Origin: Roseivirga echinicomitans
GTDB taxonomy: Bacteria > Bacteroidota > Bacteroidia > Cytophagales > Cyclobacteriaceae
DNA length: 57,252 nt
Direction: 5' to 3'
Assembly: GCF_001592935.1 (NCBI RefSeq)
Contig: NZ_LRDB01000014.1
Span: 1 to 57,252, forward strand
The notes under the pieces are model-generated. The model was given only the letters and a program-made list of their open reading frames with translations. It was not told the origin of the DNA and ran no database searches. This document shows, in pieces, positions 17,556 to 26,312 of the stretch; within the stretch, counting starts at the first letter, position 1, and each line of letters opens with the position of its first letter. A program made the translations under genes and the position numbers.

Positions 17556-18425
17556 CTATTTCTCCAACGCTTCAACTGGGCCAACTAAATGATCTACTGT
17601 TAAACTATCGCTCACCAAATTGAGCACCCCTAAAGTATCGATTGTCGTTTGGAGCATTGCTGGATTAAGGTGCGGACGAGGTGTCCAGCTTACATCTTTG
17701 AGCCATGCTTCTACATCTTCTGGCTTTAAATGATAGAAGTCACTGATCAGTTTCACTTTATCTGTACTAGCAATGAATTGAGTCACCTGTTGAAACAAGG
17801 CGTTTATAGTTTTTAATACTGCCTCTTTCTTTTCTTCGAAAGCCTTGTCCGACACGCAGATCACGAAGCAGCTGAAAGGCGTTTTCCGCTCTCCTACTCT
17901 TCTGAATTCTCCACTGTCCACTAAAGATTTGGTCGTGAATTTCTCCCATAGAAAAATGCCTGAATCGCCCTTTTGAAATGATTCACGGGCGCCTGCCAAA
18001 TCATCGATCACTTCGAATCTCATGTCCTCGATAGACCAGCCTCTCGCTTTTGCGTCAATAATAGCCATCAAGTGAGAGCCCGAACCATAGCGGCTAATCG
18101 CATAACGCTTGCCTTCAATGTCCGAAACAGTTTGCGAAGCAGAATTGGCAGGCACATGAATCCCCCAGGTCAAAAAGGAATCAACATAAAAGCTGAATAT
18201 TTTAAATTTCTTCCCCCTATCAATTCCTTGAACAGCACCTTCCGTAAGTAGCACTCCGATGTCTAAATCGCCATCGTGTAAAGCTTGCGCCAAAAGACCT
18301 GTGCCACCGTGATAATCCGCCCATTGTGGCGCAATACCAGATTTCTCAAGTGTTCCTGAAGAAAGTAATAGCTGCCATGGCATATTGAAATGTTCTGGCA
18401 CTCCCCCTATTTGCAATTCAAACAT
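17556..18425 (-). CDS. Periplasmic-binding-protein-like (NMT1/SsuA-type) protein without signal peptide
   Basis: 289 aa from the ATG at 18425; a longer version from a TTG at 18452 is possible but less likely. The fold is that of class II ABC solute-binding proteins of the NMT1/SsuA/ThiY type: an LQIGGVPEHFNMPWQ start, GGTGLLAQALHDGDLDIGVLLTEGAV and a SDIEGKRYAISRYGSGSHLMA hinge region. It has no signal peptide and no ABC permease or ATPase neighbours. It therefore probably acts in the cytoplasm, either as a binding protein or as an enzyme like the THI5/NMT1 relatives; the ligand is unknown. It ends 22 bases from the convergent marR-type gene. Confidence 0.75.
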   Translation of the reverse strand: MFELQIGGVPEHFNMPWQLLLSSGTLEKSGIAPQWADYHGGTGLLAQALHDGDLDIGVLLTEGAVQGIDRGKKFKIFSFYVDSFLTWGIHVPANSASQTVSDIEGKRYAISRYGSGSHLMAIIDAKARGWSIEDMRFEVIDDLAGARESFQKGDSGIFLWEKFTTKSLVDSGEFRRVGERKTPFSCFVICVSDKAFEEKKEAVLKTINALFQQVTQFIASTDKVKLISDFYHLKPEDVEAWLKDVSWTPRPHLNPAMLQTTIDTLGVLNLVSDSLTVDHLVGPVEALEK

Positions 18426-18565
18426 TATGCTGTCGAAAAATTTGAGGCGCAAAGAACACCAAAATCATAGAGAAAAGCGCCCAAAATGTTCAAAGAATGT
18501 CGTGCTCCTGAGGTAAGAGGTAGATTAAACCAGCAAAAGGTTTTAGAGAACGAGATGAAATGAAA

Positions 18566-18601
18566 AAAGCCTCCATGAGTAATTCAACTCACAGAGGCTT
18601 T
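18566..18601 (-). terminator. Rho-independent terminator of the tricorn-like gene
   Basis: AAAGCCTC (18566-18573) pairs with GAGGCTTT (18594-18601), with an inner stem TGAGT/ACTCA. A run of T follows on the minus strand. It is 21 bases after the stop at 18622. Confidence 0.8.
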
Positions 18602-18621
18602 GCTTACAATCAAGTATTAGT

Positions 18622-21600
18622 TTACCTGATTTCCTTCATCAATTCCTCAATGGCTTTTTCCAACTGTTGGTCTCTTCCTTTGTCTACAACACCCGGCATC
18701 AACTTCACTTTAAACTGAGGTTCAGTCTGGTTGTTTTCCATCCATTCACCTGCTTTGTTTTTAGCGCTTACAGGTACAACGCCCCATCTTCCTCCGTCAG
18801 GTAAACCTTCCCAACCAGCAAAACTACAAGTACCAGGCACTGGCATTCCTACTGTTTTTCCAATTTCGAGTTCAGCATAACCAATGGCAAAACAGCTGCC
18901 ATCAGAGTACATACTTTCGTTGAAGAGGGCCAAAGTCGGCTTTGTCCAGCGCGAGGTTGGTTCGCCTCCTACAACTTTGGCTTCAGTGGCATATGTAAGA
19001 AAAGGCTCGCCTGTGAAGAACATGGCCAAATCGGCCACCAAATCTCCTCCACCATTAAATCGAGTATCTACGACTACGGCCTTACGGTCTGAAAATTTGC
19101 CCATCATATCTTCGTAAATACTACGATAAGGCCCATCGCTCATGCCCGGAATGTGCACATAACCCAACTGACCATTACTCTTCTCTTCTACTTCTTTCTC
19201 GTTGATTTTCACCCAACGATCATATAACAAACCTCTTTCTGCACCTAGAGAAATAGGCTTCATCGTGATTTGTTGTCTCTTTTTAGTAGCAGGATCATAG
19301 ATTTCTAACAAAGTGAATTGGTCTGCCTTGCGGTTTAAGTACTTGGCTACATCAACATTCTGAGCAATGGTTTCTCCATCAATTTTCTCGATGATCATTC
19401 CCTTTTTCACATCGATGTTGGCTTTGTCTAGCGGCCCGCCTTTGATCACTTCGGCAATTAAAACACCATCGCCCTTATGCTTATAATCCATAAAAACACC
19501 AAGCGAAGCAGTGGCATCTGGGTTAGGAATACTTGTGCTGTACCTAGCGCCAGAGTGCGATACATTCAGTTCACCCAGCATTTCTGAAAGCATTTCTGAG
19601 AACTCATATGAGTTACCAATTGAAGGCAAATACTTAGCGTATTCTTTTCTCATTAACTCCCAATCAATGCCATGGAAAGTTGGTTCGTAGAAAACATTCT
19701 TGGTTCTAATGTAAACATGGTCGAACATATACTGACGCTCTGCAACGGCATCATAATTCATCTCACCTTTCACATCCACGCCTTCGCGTTTTCCGCTTTC
19801 CGGATCAATTTTAGAGATTTTACCTCCGCTCAATAAGTAAAGGTTCTTTCGTTCTTTGTCCCAAGTTAGGCTACCGAAACCAGCATCGAGTTTCAAAGCC
19901 ATTTTGGTTTCTCTGGTTCTTAAATCGGTACTCCAAAGGTTCATTCCTTTCTCGAAACGTGCCAAGTAATACAGCTTATCATCATCTTTAGAAAGCACGG
20001 CATCGCCCAAACTAGAAGAGTGGATGGTCATTTTCACCCTTCGGTCTTTCATGTCATCCCAATCGAAAGTGAGGTCTTTCACTTTTTCTACCTCCTTATC
20101 CTTATCGTCTTTTTTGTCTTTATCCGCATCTTTGTCTTCAACATCCTCCTTTTTGGTCGCCTTTTCGATTTCTTTCATCAAGTCATAATCTTCTTTACTC
20201 AGGTTATACTTATCCCAAGCATCTTGATCAAAGAACATGCTATACACATCACGTTGTGACGAACCGCTGGTGGCGTAACTCTTCAAGCCATCACGATTAC
20301 TAAACCAAATCATTTGCTTGCCATCATTCACCCATTTAGGACTTCTGTCACCATAGCCACTTTCGGTAAGGTTCACTCTTTTAGAACCATCTGCCGCCAA
20401 AAGCAAAATTTCGCTATTGCTCAATGTTTTTCCCCAATCGAAAAGAATCCATTTACTATCTGGGCTCCAAGTGAAAGACTGATCGCCATCACCCATGTGG
20501 AACAAATCATCTGGTGTCATTAAAACGGTAGCATTGTTGGAAGCCAAGTCCACTACTTTCAAAGTTCTTCTTCCTTCAATAAAGGCTAGTTTTTTTCCAT
20601 CGGGTGAAAAGTTGGGAAGGTAATTATCAAGCTTATTTTGCACCAAAGGCTCTTCTTTCAACAAGGTTGAAGCGAAGAAAAATGGCTCTTCGGTTTCACG
20701 AACTCTAGTGGTTTTGAAAATGCTCCATCTGCCATCTCTTTCACTGGCATATACCACTGATTTTCCATCAGGTGAAAAAGTCACGAAGTTTTCTTGCTCA
20801 GGCGTGTTGGTAATTCTTTTGGTGATAGAACCGTCTACAGAGGTCACAAACACTTCGCCACGGGCAGTAAATGCAATTTCCTTTCCGTTAGGCGAAATGG
20901 CCATTTCGCCAACACCACCATTGATAGAAACAAATTTATCACTATTGGCTTTGCTTTGTGTCACAATATTCACCGAAAGCTTTTTAGGCTGTTGCCCTTC
21001 TTTCATGGTGTATAGTTCTCCATCGTAGCCAAAGCTCAAAGTACCTGCACCCATGCTGAGGAAACGCACTGGATGCGTTTTGAAATTCGTCAATTGAGTT
21101 CTTGCAGCAGGATTGTCAAGCGAAAGCTTATGCACATTGAAATTGCCACTTTCTTCGCTTAAAAAGTAAAGGCTTTTCTCGTCTTGGCTATAAATCGGCT
21201 GACGGTCTTCTCCTACATAAGTAGTAATCATTTTGTGCGAATCCGCCTTTTTATCATACACCCAAATATCACGGGCAATGGCAGAGTTTTGATGCTTACG
21301 GAATTCGTTTTCGCCTCCTTTTTTATCGTGGTAAACCATCTGGCTTCCACTTTTATTCACCTGCACATACTCTGCTGGGAAAGAAAAAAGCTGGTCTACT
21401 CGACCTCCAGCCGCAGGCACGGAATATAATTCCGACTGAGAACCGTGTGGGTACTGTCTGTTTTCGGCCAAATCTTGTCTTAGCGCCCCAAACAACACCG
21501 ATTTGTTATCGGCAGAAAAAGAGAAAGGCTGCTCATCATTTGAATGGAAGGTAATGCGGTTGGCTTCTCCTCCACGGATATCCATGGTGAACACATCGAA

Positions 21601-21858
21601 ATTGCCATAACGGTCTGAAGCAAAAGCGATGGTTTTTCCATCTTTGCTAAACACAGGCATAAAATCATGCGATTCGTGGAAAGTAAGTTGGGCGGCATCA
21701 CCACCGTTGGCGCTCACCTTATAAAGGTCGCCTTTGTAGGTAAATACGATTGTAGTACCATCCGGAGAAATAACCGGATACCGAAGCCAGTTAGGTGCAG
21801 TTTGGGCAAAAATCCCTACCGAAACCAGCATTAAAAGTGTGATGAATTGCTTTTTCAT
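18622..21858 (-). CDS. Tricorn-like S41 protease with beta-propeller and PDZ domain, exported
   Basis: 1078 aa. The signal peptide (MKKQFITLLMLVSVGIFAQ) is followed by PD40/WD40-like beta-propeller repeats (about residues 25-560, repeated SPDGTTIVFTYKGDLY, FSPDGKSVVYASERDG). A charged Lys/Asp-rich linker, a second propeller half, a PDZ domain (about 760-850: GVLIAEVIKGGPLDKANI) and a C-terminal S41 protease domain follow. The protease core has VVVDTRFNGGGDLV and the nucleophile Ser in MYSDGSCF. Tricorn homologues degrade peptides; in Bacteroidota they are secreted or periplasmic. The length matches that group (about 1070-1090 aa). It has its own terminator and a 120-base upstream gap, so it is probably monocistronic. 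Confidence 0.92.
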   Translation of the reverse strand: MKKQFITLLMLVSVGIFAQTAPNWLRYPVISPDGTTIVFTYKGDLYKVSANGGDAAQLTFHESHDFMPVFSKDGKTIAFASDRYGNFDVFTMDIRGGEANRITFHSNDEQPFSFSADNKSVLFGALRQDLAENRQYPHGSQSELYSVPAAGGRVDQLFSFPAEYVQVNKSGSQMVYHDKKGGENEFRKHQNSAIARDIWVYDKKADSHKMITTYVGEDRQPIYSQDEKSLYFLSEESGNFNVHKLSLDNPAARTQLTNFKTHPVRFLSMGAGTLSFGYDGELYTMKEGQQPKKLSVNIVTQSKANSDKFVSINGGVGEMAISPNGKEIAFTARGEVFVTSVDGSITKRITNTPEQENFVTFSPDGKSVVYASERDGRWSIFKTTRVRETEEPFFFASTLLKEEPLVQNKLDNYLPNFSPDGKKLAFIEGRRTLKVVDLASNNATVLMTPDDLFHMGDGDQSFTWSPDSKWILFDWGKTLSNSEILLLAADGSKRVNLTESGYGDRSPKWVNDGKQMIWFSNRDGLKSYATSGSSQRDVYSMFFDQDAWDKYNLSKEDYDLMKEIEKATKKEDVEDKDADKDKKDDKDKEVEKVKDLTFDWDDMKDRRVKMTIHSSSLGDAVLSKDDDKLYYLARFEKGMNLWSTDLRTRETKMALKLDAGFGSLTWDKERKNLYLLSGGKISKIDPESGKREGVDVKGEMNYDAVAERQYMFDHVYIRTKNVFYEPTFHGIDWELMRKEYAKYLPSIGNSYEFSEMLSEMLGELNVSHSGARYSTSIPNPDATASLGVFMDYKHKGDGVLIAEVIKGGPLDKANIDVKKGMIIEKIDGETIAQNVDVAKYLNRKADQFTLLEIYDPATKKRQQITMKPISLGAERGLLYDRWVKINEKEVEEKSNGQLGYVHIPGMSDGPYRSIYEDMMGKFSDRKAVVVDTRFNGGGDLVADLAMFFTGEPFLTYATEAKVVGGEPTSRWTKPTLALFNESMYSDGSCFAIGYAELEIGKTVGMPVPGTCSFAGWEGLPDGGRWGVVPVSAKNKAGEWMENNQTEPQFKVKLMPGVVDKGRDQQLEKAIEELMKEIR

Positions 21859-21979
21859 ATGAGGGTTGATTTGTAGAGGGTGAAGCTATGAAAAAAAACA
21901 AATCACAGCTAACCGACAAAGAAGGAATTACACTGGCCAAAATAGAAAAACCGTATCGCTTGATCAGGACGGAACAATA

Positions 21980-22261
21980 CTAATTTCGTAACATCAGGAA
22001 TAAACCAGTAGCGAGAAGAATTAGAAAGGAGTACAGGTGAAGTGATTTTGGGTTGAATTTTTCTTTTGCCCAAAGCACAAGAGAGAATATTGGCAGAACA
22101 AACAACATTGCGATCATTGGAAGCCATAAAATTTCAAAAATCGCACCTACTACCGCGAAATAGTAAACATCAACAAACTGTCCCAAACACCAGAAAATGG
22201 CTGTCAGTATACTTAATATGAAAATTATTTTAGCAGTCTTTAACTTGTTGACTTCACTCAT
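21980..22261 (-). CDS. Small membrane protein, three helices
   Basis: 93 aa, not recognised. Three hydrophobic segments (about residues 11-30, 34-64 and 74-90) separated by short charged loops (WAKEKFNPKSLH) indicate a small inner-membrane protein. It has no signal peptide or catalytic motif. Its start lies 21 bases downstream of the stop of the DUF2461 gene on the same strand, so co-transcription is likely. Function cannot be inferred. Confidence 0.7.
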   Translation of the reverse strand: MSEVNKLKTAKIIFILSILTAIFWCLGQFVDVYYFAVVGAIFEILWLPMIAMLFVLPIFSLVLWAKEKFNPKSLHLYSFLILLATGLFLMLRN

Positions 22262-22282
22262 TCTTCTCTTTTAGATTCCTAC

Positions 22283-22948
22283 TTAATACTTACCGTCATC
22301 ATCCAATAAAGCAACATTCAAAAAGTCGATCATCGGTAAAATGGCCGAATAAGATTCGATTACCATATCATGAAAGCCAACTGAAAGAATATCCTTCCGC
22401 GTAATCGGACGCATGGCCGCAATGCTTTTCAGTCTCAGCAATTCAATAAACTCATGCTCTTGCGAATAGCCTTTAGGTGCAGTTTTCAATGCGCCCTCGG
22501 TATAAAAATGAAACCAACTTTTAAAGGGCTCGGCATTTAGGGTTTTCATCAACTTGTGACCTTCATAATCAATCTCAGTTCTGATTTTCTTGAGTCTTGC
22601 GCTGTCTGGATGCCAAATTCCGCCCGCCATTAAAGTTTCATCCGTGCCCAAGTGTACATAGAAATCGGCCAAGCCTTTCCCATGCCCAAACACCACTCCA
22701 AAATGGTCTTTATAGGTTGGCCTTTCAGGGTGAAACATCAAGTTGTTATTGATACGGCTAATGGCTTTTCTAGCCGTTGGCTGCACAATTCTTGGGTCGA
22801 TTTCCTTCAGCGAAGCTAAAACAGGCTCGAACAGATTGATTAATTCGTTTTTGGCTTCTTCGTAATAAGCCCTGTTCGCATCCATCCACTCTTTAGAGTT
22901 GTTTTTGCTAAGCTGTTCCAGAAATTCAAAAATCACTTTTCTTGCCAT
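22283..22948 (-). CDS. DUF2461 family protein, copy A
   Basis: 221 aa. Member of DUF2461 (TIGR02453). It contains the family landmarks NNSKEWMDANRAYYEEAKNE, ISRINNNLMFHPERPTYKDHF, GLADFYVHLGTDETLMAGGIWHPD and TAPKGYSQEHEFIELLRLKSI. No enzymatic role is established for the family. It is cytoplasmic with no signal peptide. The gene lies 31 bases downstream of a second, divergent paralogue on the same strand; the two share the same domain order but are clearly different in sequence, so the duplication is old. It starts with the ATG at 22948. Confidence 0.85.
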   Translation of the reverse strand: MARKVIFEFLEQLSKNNSKEWMDANRAYYEEAKNELINLFEPVLASLKEIDPRIVQPTARKAISRINNNLMFHPERPTYKDHFGVVFGHGKGLADFYVHLGTDETLMAGGIWHPDSARLKKIRTEIDYEGHKLMKTLNAEPFKSWFHFYTEGALKTAPKGYSQEHEFIELLRLKSIAAMRPITRKDILSVGFHDMVIESYSAILPMIDFLNVALLDDDGKY

Positions 22949-22979
22949 CGTCTTTATCCCCTGTTTTCCTCCTTAATGT

Positions 22980-23675
22980 TTACCCTTGATTTTCAATAAG
23001 GGAAATTCCATTCATATCAGTAGTGAGGTAGTCGGTCATGACATCGAAAAAAGGACGCAAGGCCAAAAATACCGACAAGGCATTTTCGACAAAATCGGGT
23101 GAGGTTACCTCCTTATCGGAGAAGCTCTTGAACACGTACATGGATTTATACCTTAAAAGATCAATGGAAGGATGATCTTTCTCAAAGCCCTTTGGCGCAG
23201 TTTTCAACTGCTCACCTTGCAAGCCTCCAAAGGTCTTTATGAACTTAGGATCGGAAATTACTTTCCTCAAGGGTTCATCATCCATCGCAATGTGATCACG
23301 AATAAGTTTGATATCATCGGCATTGGGTTGATAAAAACCTCCACCCACTACCGTATTTCCGCCTGGCTGTAAATGGAAGTAGTAGCCGCCTCTCAAAGCT
23401 GGTTTGGATCGATTGAAACTTCCAGCCCAACGTGGATTATAAGGGCTCTTATCTTTCGAAAAACGAACATCTCTATAGATCCGCATCAAACTCTTCTTTC
23501 CAGTAGCGGTGGTGATTTGGTCGTGTTCCGACAGCCCCGCCAACAAAGCATTGGCTACTGAAATTGCATTTTCATGGGCTTGTTCGTACTCCTTCTTATT
23601 GGCCGTAAACCATTCGCGGTTATTGTTTTCAGATAAGGTTTTCAGAAACGAAAAATTAGAGGAACTGATGTTCAT
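22980..23675 (-). CDS. DUF2461 family protein, copy B
   Basis: 231 aa from the ATG at 23675 (a TTG further upstream is less likely). Same family and order of motifs as its neighbour: ENNNREWFTANKKEYEQAHEN, MRIYRDVRFSKDKSPYNP, GYYFHLQPGGNTVVGGGFYQP and TAPKGFEKDHPSIDLLRYKSM. This copy is closer to the typical family consensus (IYRDVRFSKDKSPY). It is the upstream gene of a probable three-gene unit (23675 to 21980). The function is unknown; the conserved Arg, Asp and Lys in the central motif may form an active site, which is inference. Confidence 0.87.
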   Translation of the reverse strand: MNISSSNFSFLKTLSENNNREWFTANKKEYEQAHENAISVANALLAGLSEHDQITTATGKKSLMRIYRDVRFSKDKSPYNPRWAGSFNRSKPALRGGYYFHLQPGGNTVVGGGFYQPNADDIKLIRDHIAMDDEPLRKVISDPKFIKTFGGLQGEQLKTAPKGFEKDHPSIDLLRYKSMYVFKSFSDKEVTSPDFVENALSVFLALRPFFDVMTDYLTTDMNGISLIENQG

Positions 23676-23753
23676 GACTTTGATGGTTTGATATTTCAAC
23701 TAAAACTAACATTTACTAAACGAATGACCTGCTGAATTTGGGACATTTTATAT

Positions 23754-24650
23754 TTATCGATGCACTTGGTATTGAGCAGGCGGCAATACCTTCCCTAAAT
23801 CATCAAGCTGATCCCTTTCCATAGCAGTCGATTCGGTATAGGCCAAAGCTTGATCGAGTTGTTCTTTGGTTCGAATCCCTACCACAGCACTGGTGACAGC
23901 GGAGTGACTCAATATCCATTGCAAAGCCACATGTGACAGTTTCGTTTTGTCATCCGTGAGCTTCTTCATTTCGTTGACCAGCAATTCTATTTCTTTTGAC
24001 TTATAATTCAGGAAAGCTTCTGGGCTTTTACCTGCCAATAATCCTTTGGCTAAACCACCACGTGTCATGACGCCCACCTTATTACTTTCCAACAAGTCCA
24101 GCATTTCTTCTTCGGGCCTTCTGTCAAGCAAGCTGTATTGCATCATTACGCTAGCAATATTCGAGTTGGCTACATATTCCCGAATTACATTGGGGCGAAT
24201 GGAAGAGATGCCGTACCCCCTGATTTTACCTTCAGCTTTTAACTGCTCAAAAGCTTCGATCACTTCGCTGATCGGGTCTTCTATGGTTCCACCATGTAAT
24301 TGATAAATATCTATATAGTCAGTTTGCAGTCTTTTCAAGCTCTGATCAACTGCTTTGAGAATGTAGTCTTTCGAAGGGTTCCAGTCCCAACCACTGCCAT
24401 CAGCTCTTAGTTGATTGCCTACTTTGGTTGCCACAATCACCTCGGATCTTTTGCCTTTTAGTGCCTGACCAAGCGCTTCTTCGTTCTTTCCTTGGTCATA
24501 AAGGTCGGCAGTATCAAAATAATTTATTCCACCATCAATGGCAGCGTGGATCAACTCATCATTGATCTTTCGGCTCAAATCCATTGACATACAGCCGAAT
24601 GCGATTTCGCTGATTTGTAGTTCTGTATTTTTTAGCGCTCTATATTTCAT
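23754..24650 (-). CDS. Aldo/keto reductase
   Basis: 298 aa, a complete (beta/alpha)8 aldo/keto reductase. The catalytic residues are visible: Asp and Tyr in YFDTADLYDQG, Lys in VIVATKVG, and His in IYQLHGG. The NADPH-binding end is VVGIRTKEQLDQALAY. It reduces carbonyl compounds with NADPH in the cytoplasm; the natural substrate cannot be predicted. The ATG at 24650 is preferred over a GTG one codon upstream. It stands alone, divergent from the tRNA-Arg gene. Confidence 0.93.
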   Translation of the reverse strand: MKYRALKNTELQISEIAFGCMSMDLSRKINDELIHAAIDGGINYFDTADLYDQGKNEEALGQALKGKRSEVIVATKVGNQLRADGSGWDWNPSKDYILKAVDQSLKRLQTDYIDIYQLHGGTIEDPISEVIEAFEQLKAEGKIRGYGISSIRPNVIREYVANSNIASVMMQYSLLDRRPEEEMLDLLESNKVGVMTRGGLAKGLLAGKSPEAFLNYKSKEIELLVNEMKKLTDDKTKLSHVALQWILSHSAVTSAVVGIRTKEQLDQALAYTESTAMERDQLDDLGKVLPPAQYQVHR

Positions 24651-24697
24651 CACAAAAAACTAAACAGCAATAGATGCAAATAAATTCAAGGTTCAAC

Positions 24698-24729
24698 TTG
24701 CCAAAAGAAAATCGATTTTCATATATTTG
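24698..24729 (+). promoter_or_regulatory. Bacteroidota-type promoter of tRNA-Arg
   Basis: TTG at 24698-24700 (-33 region), a 21-base spacer and TATATTTG at 24722-24729 (consensus -7 TAnnTTTG). The tRNA begins 26 bases downstream. It is the clearest sign in the window of the primary sigma factor typical of Bacteroidota. Confidence 0.75.
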
Positions 24730-24754
24730 CACTCGCTTTTGAAAAGCGGATAAC

Positions 24755-24828
24755 GGTCCCTTAGCTCAATTGGATAGAGCAACTGCCTTCTAAGCAGTAG
24801 GTTTCAGGTTCGATTCCTGAAGGGATCA
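24755..24828 (+). tRNA. tRNA-Arg (anticodon UCU)
   Basis: 74 nt. The acceptor stem GGTCCCT pairs with AGGGATC, with discriminator A. D loop, anticodon loop CTTCTAA (anticodon TCT, reading AGA/AGG) and T loop TTCGATT are all canonical. CCA is not encoded. The 3' 23 bases are part of the att repeat of the integrative element: the element restored the tRNA 3' end on insertion. Confidence 0.97.
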
Positions 24829-24831
24829 CTT
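24806..24831. repeat. attL: 26-bp direct repeat at the tRNA 3' end
   Basis: Identical to 41107-41132. It covers the T arm and acceptor 3' strand of tRNA-Arg plus three bases. This is the usual crossover region for tyrosine integrases that use tRNA genes. Confidence 0.92.
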
Positions 24832-24834
24832 AAA

Positions 24835-24868
24835 AACCCCATCTGAGTAAATCAGTGGGGTTTTTTAT
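24835..24868 (+). terminator. Terminator of tRNA-Arg (left copy, element-borne)
   Basis: ACCCCA/TGGGGT with an inner CTGA/TCAG stem, followed by a T-rich run. A near-copy follows attR (41135-41172), so the element brought its own terminator for the interrupted tRNA. Confidence 0.85.
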
Positions 24869-24869
24869 T

Positions 24870-24891
24870 TTTTTGGCAAGCTATTGGCAAG
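24870..24891. repeat. Left arm-type repeat (22 bp)
   Basis: TTTTT followed by GGCAAG-CTATT-GGCAAG, in the same orientation and identical to 40979-41000 near the other end. The internal pair of TTGGCAAG sites 11 bp apart, roughly one helical turn, fits integrase or excisionase binding sites. Confidence 0.8.
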
Positions 24892-24951
24892 CGACACGGC
24901 CTTATCAACTAGAATTCGTTCGTCTAAAATGTGTTTTGATTAAATTACATC

Positions 24952-25542
24952 ATGCTTAATCTAAACATCAAAAACACATCAAATCCATACGAGGACTTTA
25001 AGAGAATTGCTTCAGATTTAATGAATAATTGTCTTTTACAGGTTAGTGAAGATTCATTTAGAATTATGGATATCGAATTTTACTATTATTCTGAACTCCA
25101 CAAAGATCCTTATAGCCATAAAAACCAAAAGCAATTGACCTCTAACGAATGGTACTTCCATGGGTCTGGACTCGATATTACTTTCGGAAATGGCGAATCC
25201 TTTGGTGGGATTCTAATAAGAGAAATTCAAGAAATGAACACGAATAATTATTTTTCTGGACCTATTGTCTCAGTTTCGAGAATTCTCAGTTCAATTAAGC
25301 AACTAGAAATTCGTGAGTTAAAGTTCGGACTCATTAAAAATAACAATCCTTTTAGTAGTGACCTTTTTCAAGCCCCTAGAATTGGCTTAAATAAAGCTCA
25401 TGATGAAGATTATCATTCTAGACCATATAGATTCCTAGTAGAGCCTAAAAAACCTCATAAAGAGAAGTCACGAATTATTGAAACAACCATGAACCTTCGT
25501 AATACCTCATTAAAGGATGCTCAAGAGATTATCTATAATTGA
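24952..25542 (+). CDS. Hypothetical protein, possibly 3-methyladenine-DNA-glycosylase-like
   Basis: 196 aa, soluble. Segments IEFYYYSELHKDPYSHKNQ and WYFHGSGLDITFGNGESFGGILIREI look like a conserved active-site region. The arrangement resembles the MPG/AAG-type DNA glycosylase fold (a Glu/Tyr-rich strand followed by a His and a Gly-rich strand). This is pattern resemblance only. It is the first gene inside the left end of the element and reads in the opposite direction to the restriction operon, so it is probably expressed separately. A DNA-repair or base-excision defence role would fit the surroundings but is unproven. Confidence 0.65.
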   Translation: MLNLNIKNTSNPYEDFKRIASDLMNNCLLQVSEDSFRIMDIEFYYYSELHKDPYSHKNQKQLTSNEWYFHGSGLDITFGNGESFGGILIREIQEMNTNNYFSGPIVSVSRILSSIKQLEIRELKFGLIKNNNPFSSDLFQAPRIGLNKAHDEDYHSRPYRFLVEPKKPHKEKSRIIETTMNLRNTSLKDAQEIIYN

Positions 25543-25585
25543 TTACAAGAAAGGAACTCAAGCCTCACTATTAGATGATCCCATC

Positions 25586-26311
25586 TTACACCTGATCAAT
25601 TAACTCCTCGAATCTTTTTCCAATACATCTAAAACAGATGCCTTTTTGCACGTGATTGTATTCTGGAAATCTCCCTGCACCAAAGCAACGATTGCAACGT
25701 GTATATTCTCCCAACACATCTCCTCTAGTACTATAAACAGGTATTTTCTTTTCTTTATGCTCATCCTCATGACATTGCCAACATAAGGTTAATAGATCTT
25801 CATTTTCATACTCCCAAGCCATACGACTTTGACGGTAGCACTCATGATGTACCTGCAAGTTAAATCCATACAACCACTTAAAATTTTTACTAAAGCTCTT
25901 ATTTAGTTCGAAAATTGTCTCTTGATCATAAATTAGTTCTTCTAGACTTTTACCATCTTCGAATAATTCTTGCGCAGAAACTTGATTGGTGGTTCGTACC
26001 ATATGATCTAATACCCTTATCGCAACGACCTTTTGTCTATTCTCAATCTCCTTCAAATAAACCGCAGCGTTTGAGTATTCAAAAGGGTAGTTAAATATCT
26101 CATGCTTAAGAATTTTAACTCCTTTACCAATGACGGTAAGCTTCGTACATTCTAGTTTTTCCTCAAATTCCTTTACCTCTGTTAATCCAATTATAGTTTC
26201 CTGAATAACTTTTTCATTGAAGCATATCTGACAGCAATTATTATCTCTTTTAAGTACTTCGGTGCGCTTTAATTTCCATTCGGGTTGCAAAAGCTGTTCT
26301 AAGTAATTCAT
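25586..26311 (-). CDS. HNH-type nuclease with C-terminal zinc ribbon, coupled to hsdR
   Basis: 241 aa from the ATG at 26311, one base after the hsdR stop (an earlier TTG inside hsdR is unlikely). The N-terminal LKRTEVLKRDNNCCQICF gives the first CxxC of an HNH/zinc fold. After an insertion of about 120 residues, LQVHHECYRQ and LLTLCWQCHEDEH supply the HH pair, the Asn/Asp position and the second CxxC. A further Cys4 ribbon follows (RCNRCFGAGRF, GICFRCIG). HNH proteins cut or nick DNA. Position as last gene of the type I restriction operon, with translational coupling, suggests it works with or adds to that system. The long insertion in the HNH core is unusual. Confidence 0.8.
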   Translation of the reverse strand: MNYLEQLLQPEWKLKRTEVLKRDNNCCQICFNEKVIQETIIGLTEVKEFEEKLECTKLTVIGKGVKILKHEIFNYPFEYSNAAVYLKEIENRQKVVAIRVLDHMVRTTNQVSAQELFEDGKSLEELIYDQETIFELNKSFSKNFKWLYGFNLQVHHECYRQSRMAWEYENEDLLTLCWQCHEDEHKEKKIPVYSTRGDVLGEYTRCNRCFGAGRFPEYNHVQKGICFRCIGKRFEELIDQV

Positions 26312-26312
26312 A

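Noticed and set aside
20020-20259. Hydrophobic plus-strand frame inside the tricorn-like gene
   Set aside because: It is the complement of the Lys/Asp-rich linker of the protease, which produces Phe/Leu/Ile codons by chance.
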